Source of the DNA: Saccharibacillus soli
Lineage (GTDB): Bacteria; Bacillota; Bacilli; Paenibacillales; Paenibacillaceae
Direction: 5' to 3'
DNA: 64,000 nt
NCBI GenBank assembly: GCA_002189105.1
Contig: NIOB01000004.1
Location: 1 to 64,000, forward strand
Positions 51,966-60,681 of this stretch are shown here, piece by piece (positions within the stretch are counted from its first letter, which is position 1; every line of letters begins with the position of its first letter). The notes beneath the pieces were generated by a model. It was given only the letters and a program-made list of their open reading frames with translations. It had not been told where the DNA came from and searched no databases. A program made the translations under genes and the position numbers.

Positions 51966-52017
51966 GAAACCGGCAAGAAGTACGCCCAGAAGATGGGTCT
52001 GCTTCTCTGCCGGTTTC
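51966..52017 (+). terminator. long hairpin after mntD
   Basis: GAAACCGGCA...AGAAG pairs with CTTCT...TGCCGGTTTC over more than 15 bp with an inner GCCCA/TGGGT part. The tail CCTTGCTT is not T-rich, so it may instead stabilise the mRNA end. Confidence 0.45.
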
Positions 52018-52148
52018 CTTGCTTGGGTGCGGCGGATGAACCGGAATACAAGCGGCGAGCAGGTGGATTTTTGCGGAAAAATCATGGTAATCTAGTAGGA
52101 GAAGCATCGGAGCAGGGCAGGCCGGTGAGGGAAGAGGGGATGAGGCGC

Positions 52149-53126
52149 ATGACGCTGAAGATCGGAATCGTAGGCACGGGATGGTTTGCAGGCAAACATG
52201 CAGATCTTCTTGCAGCTGTGGAAGATGTGAAGATCGTGGGGATCGTAGGCAGCAGCAAAAACAAGGGGGATGTCTTCGGGATTCGCTACGATGATGCGCC
52301 TGGTTATGAAAGCGTAACGCAAATGGCGGACGATCAGAATCTGGATGCTGTCTATATCTGTGTTCCGCCCATGGCGCATGGAGAGATTGAACGTGAATTA
52401 ATTGAACGCGGAATTCCTTTCCTGGTCGAAAAACCGCTTGGGACGGATGCGGAACTGCCGCAGGATATTCTGGGCTTCATGCGCCTGAAGGCTCCGCAGC
52501 TCATTACAGCGGTCGGCTATCACTTCCGCTATCAGAATAATGTTATGCGTATGCGCGAAGCGCTGCATCCCGGACGAATTGGCATAGCGACCGGTCAATG
52601 GATGGGCGATATGCCGCAGGCCGAATGGTGGCGCAGACAGGAGAAATCCGGCGGTCAGTTTATTGAGCAGACTACCCACATCGTGGACTTGCTGCGCTAT
52701 CTTGCCGGTGAAGTAGAAGAAGTCAATGCGACCTATGCCAGCCGTTTTCCGGAAGAGGAGTGGGAGCGTACGAATGTGCATGACATCGGAACCGTGACGC
52801 TCAAGATGAAATCCGGGGCTGTCGCCACTATCTCCAATACCTGCGTGCTGCCTCCGGGTGTGGGAAAGGTTGGGCTGTCCTTTTATGCGCGGGAAGGCTT
52901 ATGGGAATGGACGCCCGCTCACTTGAAGGAAACGCTGGTTCATGCCGAACATGTCTACGCTGAGGAAAGTGATCCTTATCAACGTCAGACCGAAGCCTTC
53001 CTGCATGCCCTGCGCACCTCTGATCGTTCGCGCATCCTGTCTGATTATGCAGATGCCTGCAAGACGCAGGAAGTGACCTTTGCCGCTCTGCAATCCGCGC
53101 TGTCCGGTCGCAGTATTCGCCTGTAG
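52149..53126 (+). CDS. Gfo/Idh/MocA family oxidoreductase (5)
   Basis: A 325-aa protein. Rossmann motif GIVGTGWFAGKHADLL (~7-22), VYICVPPMAHGEIE, EKP motif FLVEKPLGTDAE and GGQFIEQTTHIVDLLRYLAGE with the catalytic-type His. It is shorter than the four family members in the sugar modules and stands outside them, between mntD and a HAD phosphatase. ATG 52149 was preferred to 52140, which touches GAGGGG. The substrate is unknown. Confidence 0.86.
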   Translation: MTLKIGIVGTGWFAGKHADLLAAVEDVKIVGIVGSSKNKGDVFGIRYDDAPGYESVTQMADDQNLDAVYICVPPMAHGEIERELIERGIPFLVEKPLGTDAELPQDILGFMRLKAPQLITAVGYHFRYQNNVMRMREALHPGRIGIATGQWMGDMPQAEWWRRQEKSGGQFIEQTTHIVDLLRYLAGEVEEVNATYASRFPEEEWERTNVHDIGTVTLKMKSGAVATISNTCVLPPGVGKVGLSFYAREGLWEWTPAHLKETLVHAEHVYAEESDPYQRQTEAFLHALRTSDRSRILSDYADACKTQEVTFAALQSALSGRSIRL

Positions 53127-53163
53127 ATCGGTGCTGCTGCATGGAAATGAACCTTTTATCGTC

Positions 53164-53205
53164 AAGACCTTCTTACAGCTGGGGCTGCTTGGAAGGTCTT
53201 TTTTT
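53164..53205 (+). terminator. terminator after oxidoreductase 5
   Basis: AAGACCTTC...CAGCTGGGGCTG...GGAAGGTCTT followed by T5-7. Confidence 0.85.
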
Positions 53206-53349
53206 GCGCAGGAGAGATGGAGAAGGTGGGCCACCCGATTACTGCGTTGGAGCGGGGCAGGGAATATGATAGAATGGCGAGAGCAAACGGGTTTTGATAA
53301 GGAAGACAGAAGATTGGAAAGCAATAGGGTTGGAAAGGGGTAAATCTAA

Positions 53350-54204
53350 ATGACACGTTACGATTACAAGCTGCTTGCGCTCGACATGGACGGAACGCTG
53401 CTGAATGATAACCATGAGGTATCGGAGGAGACGGCCAAATGGATTCGCCGCGCCATCAAGGAAGGATTCCATGTCTGTCTGTCCACTGGCCGTGCTGCGA
53501 TGCACGCCCTTCCTTATGCCGTAGAGCTTGGGCTGGAGACGCCAATGGTAACGGTCAACGGCAGCGAAGTGTGGAAAGCGCCGCATGAGCTGCATTTTCG
53601 CGCGCTTCTGGATGTGGAATTGGTTCGCAAGATGCACGCACTGGCTGAGGAATTTGGTGTCTGGTTCTGGGCGTATACCACAGAGCGGCTCTACAACCGG
53701 GATCACTGGGCAGAGAATCTGGAAGAGAAGGAATGGCTCAAGTTTGGTTATAACACATCGGATCGTGAAGTGCTGCACCAGATTCTGATGCGTCTTCAGG
53801 ATATGGGTGGACTTCAGATTACCAATTCTTCGATGGATAATCTGGAGATTAACCCGGCAGGCATCACCAAGGCCAGCGGCGTGGAACAGGTCTGCAAGCT
53901 GCTTGGCATTACGATGGAGCAGGTAATTGCGGTAGGCGACAGCCTGAATGACATCGCGGCGATCGAAGCGGTTGGACTTGGTGTAGCGATGGGTAACGCC
54001 CAGGATGCGGTCAAGGAAGCAGCTGATGTGGTGGTCGCCAGCAATAATGAAGACGGCATCGTGCAGATCATTCGGGAGTATCTGCTGGACGGTCTGGAAT
54101 GGGAGAATGAAGCGGATGGCGAGGGTGTTCAAGCCTCGACCTCGAAGACGTCCGCCAATATGCGGCCGGAGGATGACCCTTCGACGCAGAATGTTCAAAA
54201 CTAA
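53350..54204 (+). CDS. Cof-type HAD-superfamily phosphatase
   Basis: A 284-aa HAD IIB hydrolase. Motif I LALDMDGTLLND with the nucleophile Asp (~11), motif II CLSTGR, motif III Lys in ITKASGVEQ and motif IV VGDSLNDIAAIEAVGLGVAMGNA. A C2-type cap occupies ~85-190. The last ~30 residues are polar and probably disordered. Cof-type enzymes dephosphorylate sugar phosphates, FMN or pyridoxal phosphate; the substrate is not evident. It lies 24 bases upstream of the DUF456 gene. Confidence 0.9.
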   Translation: MTRYDYKLLALDMDGTLLNDNHEVSEETAKWIRRAIKEGFHVCLSTGRAAMHALPYAVELGLETPMVTVNGSEVWKAPHELHFRALLDVELVRKMHALAEEFGVWFWAYTTERLYNRDHWAENLEEKEWLKFGYNTSDREVLHQILMRLQDMGGLQITNSSMDNLEINPAGITKASGVEQVCKLLGITMEQVIAVGDSLNDIAAIEAVGLGVAMGNAQDAVKEAADVVVASNNEDGIVQIIREYLLDGLEWENEADGEGVQASTSKTSANMRPEDDPSTQNVQN

Positions 54205-54228
54205 ACGCAGAGCACAGGAGGACCTGAC

Positions 54229-54717
54229 ATGGTAGCATTGGATATACTGGGTTGGGTGCTGGTCATCGCCTTATTTGCCGTAGGGATGGCTGGATTGATC
54301 TTCCCGATCCTGCCCGGAGCGGTTGCCATCTATTTTGCCTTCTTCGTCTATGGCTGGTTCTTCTCGTTCGACAAGCTGACGGTCTGGTTCTGGATTATCC
54401 AGACGGTCATCTTTATCGCGCTGATTGTCGCCGATTATGTCGTGAGTGCCTGGGGGACGAAAAGGTTTGGTGGTTCCAAGCTGTCGATTCAGCTCAGTAC
54501 GGTGGGTCTGATTATCGGTCCGTTCGTCATTCCGGCATTTGGTCTGATTCTGGGGCCATTCATCGGTGCTGTAATCGGCGAATTGGTTCACGGCTCCGAC
54601 TTCAAGCAGTCGCTTAAGGCAGGCTGGGGCGCGTTGGTCGGCTTACTGAGCAGCACGCTTGTTAAAGGCATCTTGCAAGTGGTTATGATCGTCGTCTTCA
54701 TCATCTGGATCGTATAG
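54229..54717 (+). CDS. DUF456 family membrane protein
   Basis: A 162-aa protein of about four to five membrane helices. The N-terminal GMAGLIFPILPGAVAIYFAF and the later RFGGSKLSIQLSTVGLIIGPF and GLILGPFIGAVIGELVHG fit DUF456, a family with repeated Gly-Pro loops and no known function. AGGAGG precedes ATG 54229. It follows the HAD gene closely and ends at a terminator, so the two probably form an operon. Confidence 0.85.
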   Translation: MVALDILGWVLVIALFAVGMAGLIFPILPGAVAIYFAFFVYGWFFSFDKLTVWFWIIQTVIFIALIVADYVVSAWGTKRFGGSKLSIQLSTVGLIIGPFVIPAFGLILGPFIGAVIGELVHGSDFKQSLKAGWGALVGLLSSTLVKGILQVVMIVVFIIWIV

Positions 54718-54718
54718 C

Positions 54719-54742
54719 GAGCCGCCTAATGGGCGGCTTTTT
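54719..54742 (+). terminator. terminator after the DUF456 gene
   Basis: GAGCCGCC/GGGCGGC with loop TAAT and T5. Confidence 0.85.
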
Positions 54743-54766
54743 ACGGGGGAAAGAAGGGAATAGGTT

Positions 54767-56389
54767 TTGTCCAAGAAAGAATCATTTGTCAAAGGGACGC
54801 TCATTCTGGCGGCCGCAGCGCTGGTGGCCCGCGTCCTGGGGCTGGTGCAGCGGGTACCGCTGGAACACATGCTGGGATCGGTCGGCAACGCGTCGTTTAC
54901 CGTCGCCAATAACGTCTATCTGATGCTGCTGACGGTCGCTACCGCCGGTATCCCAAGTACGCTGAGCAAGATGATCTCGGAACGTTACGCGCTGAATCGT
55001 CCGGAAGAAGCCGGACGTGTCTACTATGCGGCGCTGCTGTTCTCGGGCATGATGGGCATCGTCATTACGGTGCTGCTCTATGTCTTTGCCCCATGGTATG
55101 CGTCGATTACGAAAACGCCTGAATCGGTACTGGCGATCCGGGCGCTGGCTCCGGCATTGATCCTGTTCCCGACCATCGCCATGATGCGGGGGTATTTCCA
55201 GGGACGCAATATGATGGCTGTGGGCGGCGTCTCACAGATCGTAGAACAGGTTGCCCGCGTGTTCACGGCGATCCTGCTGGCTTATATCCTGCTCAAGCTG
55301 GGAAAATCAGACGAAACCATTGCAGCCGGAGCTTCGTTCGGCGGCGTACTGGGCAGTCTGGGGGCGTTCGGCATTATGCTCATGGCTTCGCTCAAGCTGG
55401 CGAAAAACGAACGCAAGAAAGGTCGCATGCTGATTAATCGTCATGACCAGACGATTCCGCTGGGACGAATCTATGCGGACATCTTCAAGCTGTCGATTCC
55501 GATCGTGCTGACTTCGCTTGCCGTTCCGGCCATCAACTTCATTGATGCTTCGATTGTGAAGCCGCTGCTCATTGGGCAGATCGGCAATGATCTGGCGACC
55601 ATGCAGCTGGGGATCTTGGGCAGCCGCGCTCAGAGCGTGGCCGGGATTCCGCCGATTCTGGCGATTGCCCTCAGCACCTCGCTGATTCCGATCATCGCGG
55701 CTGCCTTCGCCCGCAAAGACGAGAAACATCTCCAGCAGCAGGTCACGCTGGCCATGCGTGTAGCCGTGCTAACCGGGATGCCGATGGTCATTGCGCTGGG
55801 CTTTGCCGCTTATTCGGTCAACGGCCTGCTGTTCAGTACATTGGATGGCGCCGGGATTATCGCCGTGTTGACGCTGGGAACGATCTTCCAGATCACCATG
55901 ATGACGAGCAACTCCATGCTGCTGGGCATGGGTCTGGCACGCCGCTCCATGGTTCACGTGATGATTGGCCTGGCGATCAAGCTGCTGGGCAGCTTGATTC
56001 TGGCTCCGATGCTGGGCGAGTACGGCATCTATGCCATCGTGGGCATGACCGGAGTGTGCTTCCTGGTGATTACGATCCTGAACCTGCGAACCCTGCGCGG
56101 CATCGTCACGTTTGCGGTATTGGGCAAGCGCTGGCCAGCCTTTATCGTCACCTGCCTGCTGATCGCCGCCGCTACCTTCGGCCTCAGTGAACTGGGCAGC
56201 TGGATGACGGCCTTCATGCACCCGCGTGTAGCCTTCTTCCTGGCCTGCTGTGCGGTGGGGGTTCTGATCCCGGCAATCTATCTGGTGCTGCTGGTCATTC
56301 TGCGAGTGATCCGCCGCGACGAGCTGGGTTCTTATCCTCGTCCGCTCCAGCGAGTGCTTCGTCCGCTGATGCGCCTTCAGCGCGGCTGA
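54767..56389 (+). CDS. MurJ/SpoVB-type polysaccharide flippase (MATE-like)
   Basis: A 540-aa membrane protein with about 14 helices. The N-terminal SFVKGTLILAAAALVARVLG and RVPLEHMLGSVGNASF match the MVF/polysaccharide-biosynthesis branch that includes B. subtilis YtgP/MurJ, SpoVB and YabM. These move lipid-linked wall precursors across the membrane. I cannot decide between lipid II flippase and sporulation paralogue from the sequence alone. The start is TTG 54767 with AAGGGAATAGG upstream; no ATG lies before the first helix. It is monocistronic. Confidence 0.87.
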   Translation: MSKKESFVKGTLILAAAALVARVLGLVQRVPLEHMLGSVGNASFTVANNVYLMLLTVATAGIPSTLSKMISERYALNRPEEAGRVYYAALLFSGMMGIVITVLLYVFAPWYASITKTPESVLAIRALAPALILFPTIAMMRGYFQGRNMMAVGGVSQIVEQVARVFTAILLAYILLKLGKSDETIAAGASFGGVLGSLGAFGIMLMASLKLAKNERKKGRMLINRHDQTIPLGRIYADIFKLSIPIVLTSLAVPAINFIDASIVKPLLIGQIGNDLATMQLGILGSRAQSVAGIPPILAIALSTSLIPIIAAAFARKDEKHLQQQVTLAMRVAVLTGMPMVIALGFAAYSVNGLLFSTLDGAGIIAVLTLGTIFQITMMTSNSMLLGMGLARRSMVHVMIGLAIKLLGSLILAPMLGEYGIYAIVGMTGVCFLVITILNLRTLRGIVTFAVLGKRWPAFIVTCLLIAAATFGLSELGSWMTAFMHPRVAFFLACCAVGVLIPAIYLVLLVILRVIRRDELGSYPRPLQRVLRPLMRLQRG

Positions 56390-56559
56390 TCGCCGGTTCG
56401 GGTTCCATAACGTTTGGGCTGCGTCCTATTGTCGATTAGTACATGGCCGGAACCATGAGTTTGCGGGGGAACGTCAGAAGCAGGATGCTTCCCCGCGTCA
56501 ATTGAGGTAAAATAAGATGTCGGCACTGAAGTCCGAACATCACGGGTTAGGAGAGATGT

Positions 56560-56913
56560 ATGATGGAACAAATTCGTACAAAAGCTGATTTCGAGCGCGA
56601 GATTGCAGGGCCTGGTCTGACGGTAGCCGTCTTCCGCGCGGACTGGTGCGGCGACTGCCATTTCATCGATCCGTTCATGCCGGAAGTGGAAGAACAGCGC
56701 AAGGATCAGCTCAAGCTGATTCAGGTGGATGTGGAAGAGGTTGAAGAAGTCAGCCAACAGCTGAACATCCTGGGCATCCCAAGCTTCGTGGCGTTCTCGA
56801 ACGGCAAAGAGCTGGTTCGTTTTGTCAACAAAGCGCGTAAGACACGTGCCGAGATCGAGAATTTCCTGGATCGCGCCGTGGAAGTGCAGGGACAGCTGGC
56901 AAGCCAAGGCTGA
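56560..56913 (+). CDS. thioredoxin family protein
   Basis: A 117-aa thioredoxin-fold protein. The active site is WCGDC in FRADWCGDCHFID (~25-37), differing from WCGPC of classic thioredoxin, which changes redox potential. The cis-Pro loop GIPSFVAFSNGK is present. No signal peptide, so cytosolic disulfide reduction is likely. AGGAGAG precedes the ATG pair at 56560/56563. Confidence 0.9.
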   Translation: MMEQIRTKADFEREIAGPGLTVAVFRADWCGDCHFIDPFMPEVEEQRKDQLKLIQVDVEEVEEVSQQLNILGIPSFVAFSNGKELVRFVNKARKTRAEIENFLDRAVEVQGQLASQG

Positions 56914-56953
56914 GTTCCTTCCGTTTGCTCTGGCATTGTATCCGATTTATGCA

Positions 56954-56989
56954 AGCGTCCATCAGCCTTTATGCTGCTGGGCGCTTTTT
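56954..56989 (+). terminator. terminator after the thioredoxin-like gene
   Basis: AGCGTCC...CAGC pairs with GCTG...GGGCGCT, followed by T5. Confidence 0.75.
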
Positions 56990-57122
56990 CGCGTTGATTG
57001 ATACGACAGCTCCGTAAGCGAAGATTATCAGGAGAAGAGGTTTGCAGCTCGGCGGGTTCTGTGAGGAAGATCATAAGAATTTGCCGAATATCCCTGTGAA
57101 TATGATTTTAATTTGAACATTT

Positions 57123-57133
57123 TTTGTCACAAA
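57123..57133. promoter_or_regulatory. TTTGTCACAAA palindrome upstream of ctaA
   Basis: A perfect inverted repeat TTTGT-C-ACAAA about 30-40 bases before the ctaA -10. It overlaps in look with ResD-type sites (TTTGTGAAT), and ctaA is ResD-activated in B. subtilis, but the match is partial. Confidence 0.35.
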
Positions 57134-57138
57134 CCCGA

Positions 57139-57168
57139 TTCTTAACGCCGATACATTTCCGGTATAAT
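57139..57168 (+). promoter_or_regulatory. ctaA promoter
   Basis: A consensus TATAAT at 57163-57168 with a weak TTCTTA at 57139-57144 (18-base spacer). A poor -35 suits a promoter needing an activator. Confidence 0.55.
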
Positions 57169-57250
57169 AAGAGCAAAAGGCGCTGCGGGTTGGCGAATGA
57201 TGCAGCCGCGCGGAGGCCGATCCCACAAATTTGAATCGGCGGTGAGACTT

Positions 57251-58156
57251 TTGCAATATAAAGTGTTGAAATGGCTGAGTTACGCATCCTGCCTGATTAT
57301 GCTGCTCGTCTCGTTCAACGGCGTCGTTGTGACGCGAACGGGTTCCGGTCTGGAATGTGGCCGTGAATTCCCACTCTGTCACGGGAAGTTCGTGCCAGGC
57401 TCCACGATGGGTTCCATGATCGAATATACGCACCGACTGACGGCGGGAATCGCCGGGCTGCTCGCACTGGCTACTCTTGTGGCCTTTCTGGTCTGGGCAC
57501 GCAAACGTCGTGACTTCCAGATCTATGCCGCAATCATGGCGTTGTTCGTGATCGTGCAGGCGATCATGGGCGCGCTGGCTGTTGTGTTCTCGCAGTCCCC
57601 TCCAATCATGGCTCTGCATTTTGGCTTCGCACTCATCGCGTTTGCCAGTGCCCTTGTGCTGGCCTTATCCGTACGCCGGGCTGGAAACCTGGGGCCTCGT
57701 CAAGCTCCGCCAACTGACCATCGGGTAAGCAAACGCACACGCAACCTGACCATCTTCTCGGCAGCTTTGACTTATGCGGTTGTCTACACGGGAGCGCTTG
57801 TGAGCCATACTGAATTGGCCAAAGCTTCGATTGCGCTGCATATCGCTTCGGCGGTGCTGCTGATTATGGTCATCATGGTCGGCAATATGGCGATTCGCGG
57901 CTACGGTCACATCCGTGATATTCGCAAATTGGGCGTGATTGTCATTGTGTTGATTCTGGCACTTCCCCTGAGCGGTGTACTGAATCTGGTGGTGCTGGGC
58001 AGTGAATATTATATGTTTGCACCGATGCTGCATACCTTGATTACGGACTTCCTGTTTGCTTTCTTGTGCTTCATGAGCATCCGCACCTGGGAACTTAGCC
58101 GGACGGCTGCGGGCGAGCCAGACAGTGTGCGCGTGAAGAAGACCGTAGAAGCTTAG
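57251..58156 (+). CDS. ctaA: heme A synthase
   Basis: An integral membrane enzyme of about 301 residues with eight helices in two related halves. The first external loop holds the Cys pair in GLECGREFPLCHG, and heme-ligand histidines appear in MIEYTHRLTAG, IMALHFGFAL, ASIALHIASAV and APMLHTLITDF. It converts heme O to heme A, the step after CtaB (40297). I prefer the TTG at 57251, 7 bases after GGCGGTGA, because the protein then starts right before helix 1 as in Bacillus CtaA. The ATG at 57197 would add 18 residues. Confidence 0.9.
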   Translation: MQYKVLKWLSYASCLIMLLVSFNGVVVTRTGSGLECGREFPLCHGKFVPGSTMGSMIEYTHRLTAGIAGLLALATLVAFLVWARKRRDFQIYAAIMALFVIVQAIMGALAVVFSQSPPIMALHFGFALIAFASALVLALSVRRAGNLGPRQAPPTDHRVSKRTRNLTIFSAALTYAVVYTGALVSHTELAKASIALHIASAVLLIMVIMVGNMAIRGYGHIRDIRKLGVIVIVLILALPLSGVLNLVVLGSEYYMFAPMLHTLITDFLFAFLCFMSIRTWELSRTAAGEPDSVRVKKTVEA

Positions 58157-58254
58157 TCGGCTTCAGGAACGTCTATGTGGGACGGATGCTTGGTTCGATT
58201 AGACAGGCAGAATGGTTTGATGCAAAAAGAGAAATTGGCATAAAAGAGCAGCGG

Positions 58255-58289
58255 CGGGAGCTTCCTGGGAGGTTCCCGTCTTGCTTTTT
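58255..58289 (+). terminator. possible ctaA terminator
   Basis: CGGGAGCTTCC pairs with GGAGGTTCCCG (with G-T pairs), then TCTTGCTTTTT. Confidence 0.6.
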
Positions 58290-58423
58290 GGCGCTGTCCA
58301 TGCAAGGAAAACGGAGCAGGAGAGTTCGTTCAGGCGCACTGTCCATCGTACAGAGCAGTCCGTCTTCAAGCCACGAACCCTCGAAATTAAGAAAAACGTT
58401 CTGAAAATTTTCAATCGAACACT

Positions 58424-58451
58424 TTACAAACCGTGTCAAACTGAATATACT
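58424..58451 (+). promoter_or_regulatory. promoter of the metNIQ transcript
   Basis: TTACAA at 58424-58429 and TATACT at 58446-58451 with a 16-base spacer, ~75 bases before the SAM-I aptamer. Confidence 0.5.
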
Positions 58452-58525
58452 AAGTTAAGAATTTCGGTTCAGATATTTTGAATCTTCGCAATTCCAAGCT
58501 TTCCAATCCGAATATGTTTGTTTTT

Positions 58526-58726
58526 TTCTTATCGAGAGAGGCGGAGGGACAGGCCCGACGAAGCCCGGCAACCGATCCTGGATGTGAATGTCTGTGAGAT
58601 GGACAGCACGTCAGGGTGTCATGGTGCTAATTCCTACAGAACCGTTAGAGGTTCTGGCAGATGAGAAGGTGACTATACGCATAATATGCGAGCCCTTTTT
58701 GTCTAACGCAAAAAGGGCTCTTTTTG
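58526..58726 (+). ncRNA. SAM-I riboswitch (S-box) controlling metNIQ
   Basis: The S-box consensus runs from CTTATCGAGAGAGGCGGAGG (58528) through GCCCGGCAACC, GGTGCTAATTCC and ACAGA to the P1 partner GATGAGAAG (58660-58668). A terminator, GAGCCCTTTTTG/CAAAAAGGGCTC with T5, follows at 58690-58725. When SAM is abundant transcription should stop here; when low, read-through expresses the methionine importer. Confidence 0.95.
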
Positions 58727-58876
58727 ATTGTCTTCAAGAACGCAAGCAGGCTTGAATGACCCAAAAGTGCCGATGAGTACATGCACTTAACTAACGGCTT
58801 TAAAGCATCAACGCGGAGCATGACAGGGGCAAGGCCGGAATCACCGGTCTGGCGACCGAGTAGGAGGAACAACGCA

Positions 58877-59896
58877 GTGATTACCATTACGAATTTGGTC
58901 AAGACGTACGGAAGTGGAGCCAAAGCGACCACCGCGCTGAACGGTATTGACCTGGAGATTGCCAAAGGCGAAATTTTCGGCATCATCGGTCATTCGGGAG
59001 CGGGCAAGAGTACGCTGATCCGATGTATCAATATGCTGGAACGCCCAACAAGCGGAAGCATCCGAATTGGCGAGACGGATATGACGAAGCTGGGCAAAAC
59101 GCAGCTTCAACAGCAGCGCCGCCGGATCGGTATGATTTTCCAACATTTTAATCTGCTGTCGTCGGCGACGGTTTACGACAATATTGCCTTCCCGCTCAAA
59201 TTGGTTCGTACGCCAAGAGCGCAGATTGACAAGAAGGTCAACCAGCTGCTTGAACTGGTTGGACTGACGGAACATGCGAAGAAATACCCGGCGCAGCTGT
59301 CCGGCGGTCAGAAACAGCGGGTGGGCATCGCCCGGGCGCTGGCGACTGATCCCGACGTGCTGCTGTGTGACGAAGCGACTTCGGCGCTCGATCCACAGAC
59401 GACGGATTCCATTCTGCGACTGCTGCTCGATATTAATCGCAAGCTGGGCCTGACGATCGTTCTGATTACACACGAAATGCACGTCATTCAGAGCATCTGC
59501 GATCGGGTTGCCGTCATTCAGGGCGGCGTGATCGTGGAACAAGGTCCGGTTATCGACGTCTTCCTCAAGCCGCAGCAGCCGGTGACGCGGGACTTTATCA
59601 ACCGCGAATCCGAAAATGCCGAAGCATTGGACGATGCCATTTGTGCTCCTCATGCGGAATCGGCTCGTACCGTCAAGGTGACCTTTATCGGCGATCTGAC
59701 GTATCAATCGATTATGTCGCAGACAGTCAAAGAAACCGGTGTTGATTTTGCCATCTTGCAGGGTACGATCTCCCGCATCAAGGAGACGCCTTATGGTCAA
59801 CTGATCGTTCGTTTTGAAGGCGATGCTGCCAATATCCGCCGAACATTGGAACGACTGGTCGAACAGCGGCTTGAAGTGGAGGAGATCGAAGCATGA
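58877..59896 (+). CDS. metN: methionine ABC transporter ATP-binding protein
   Basis: A 339-aa ATPase. Walker A GHSGAGKST, Q-loop FQHFNLL, signature LSGGQKQR, Walker B LLCDEATSALD and H-loop ITHEMHV, followed by the ~80-residue NIL regulatory domain (VKVTFIGDLTYQSIMSQTV) that binds methionine in MetN proteins. The start is GTG 58877, 8 bases after TAGGAGGA; the longer frame from 58781 crosses this ribosome site. It overlaps metI by 4 bases and lies under the SAM-I riboswitch. Confidence 0.96.
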   Translation: MITITNLVKTYGSGAKATTALNGIDLEIAKGEIFGIIGHSGAGKSTLIRCINMLERPTSGSIRIGETDMTKLGKTQLQQQRRRIGMIFQHFNLLSSATVYDNIAFPLKLVRTPRAQIDKKVNQLLELVGLTEHAKKYPAQLSGGQKQRVGIARALATDPDVLLCDEATSALDPQTTDSILRLLLDINRKLGLTIVLITHEMHVIQSICDRVAVIQGGVIVEQGPVIDVFLKPQQPVTRDFINRESENAEALDDAICAPHAESARTVKVTFIGDLTYQSIMSQTVKETGVDFAILQGTISRIKETPYGQLIVRFEGDAANIRRTLERLVEQRLEVEEIEA

Positions 59897-60564
59897 ACAA
59901 AGGACTTGATTTTTCTCAGGTAAATTGGGAGGAATTCGGCAAAGCTACGGTAGCCACGCTGCAAATGTTGGGCTATTCCAGCTTGTTTACCCTTATTCTC
60001 GGCCTTCCGATCGGGATCATCCTGTTCCTGACGGCACGTTCGTCGTCGGCAGGAGCACGAACGGTCTATGCGATTCTGGCATTTATCGTCAACCTGCTCC
60101 GCTCGGTACCGTTCATCATCCTGATTATCGCGCTGCTGCCGTTCACCAAGTTCATCGTGGACACGCAGATCGGCGTACGGGGGATGATTCCACCGCTGGT
60201 GATCGGTGCTGCGCCGTTCTTCGCCCGTCTGGTGGAGACCTCGCTGCGTGAAGTGGATAAAGGGGTCATCGAAGCGGCGCAGTCCATGGGCGCTTCGACC
60301 AATCAGATTGTCTTCCGGGTTATCCTGCCCGAAGCACTGCCTGGCCTGCTGGCGGGCTTCACGATTACCGTGATTACGCTGATCTCCTACACGGCCATGT
60401 CCGGTCTGGTCGGCGGCGGCGGCCTTGGTTATCTCGCAGTCAGCTACGGATACAACCGCTATGAGACATCTGTCATGTTGGTAGCGCTGGTGATTATCGT
60501 CATCATGGTGCAGATCATCCAGATGGTGGGCGATCGTCTGGTGGCTCATTTTACCCGCAGATAA
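59893..60564 (+). CDS. metI: methionine ABC transporter permease
   Basis: A 223-aa permease with about five to six helices. The EAA-like loop EAAQSMGASTNQIVFRVILPEAL (shown in part: EAAQSMGAS) and the C-terminal GLVGGGGLGYLAVSYGYNRY are typical of MetI. ATG 59893 overlaps the metN stop codon, ensuring coupled synthesis. Confidence 0.96.
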   Translation: MNKGLDFSQVNWEEFGKATVATLQMLGYSSLFTLILGLPIGIILFLTARSSSAGARTVYAILAFIVNLLRSVPFIILIIALLPFTKFIVDTQIGVRGMIPPLVIGAAPFFARLVETSLREVDKGVIEAAQSMGASTNQIVFRVILPEALPGLLAGFTITVITLISYTAMSGLVGGGGLGYLAVSYGYNRYETSVMLVALVIIVIMVQIIQMVGDRLVAHFTRR

Positions 60565-60681
60565 GAAGGTTATTCGTAAAAAATCGGTATTCAGCCTCAA
60601 GGAACGCTGCATGCGAACCTGATGGCTCCACATACACCATACAGGCCAACTGGCCAACACACACAAAAGGGGCGAACACAC

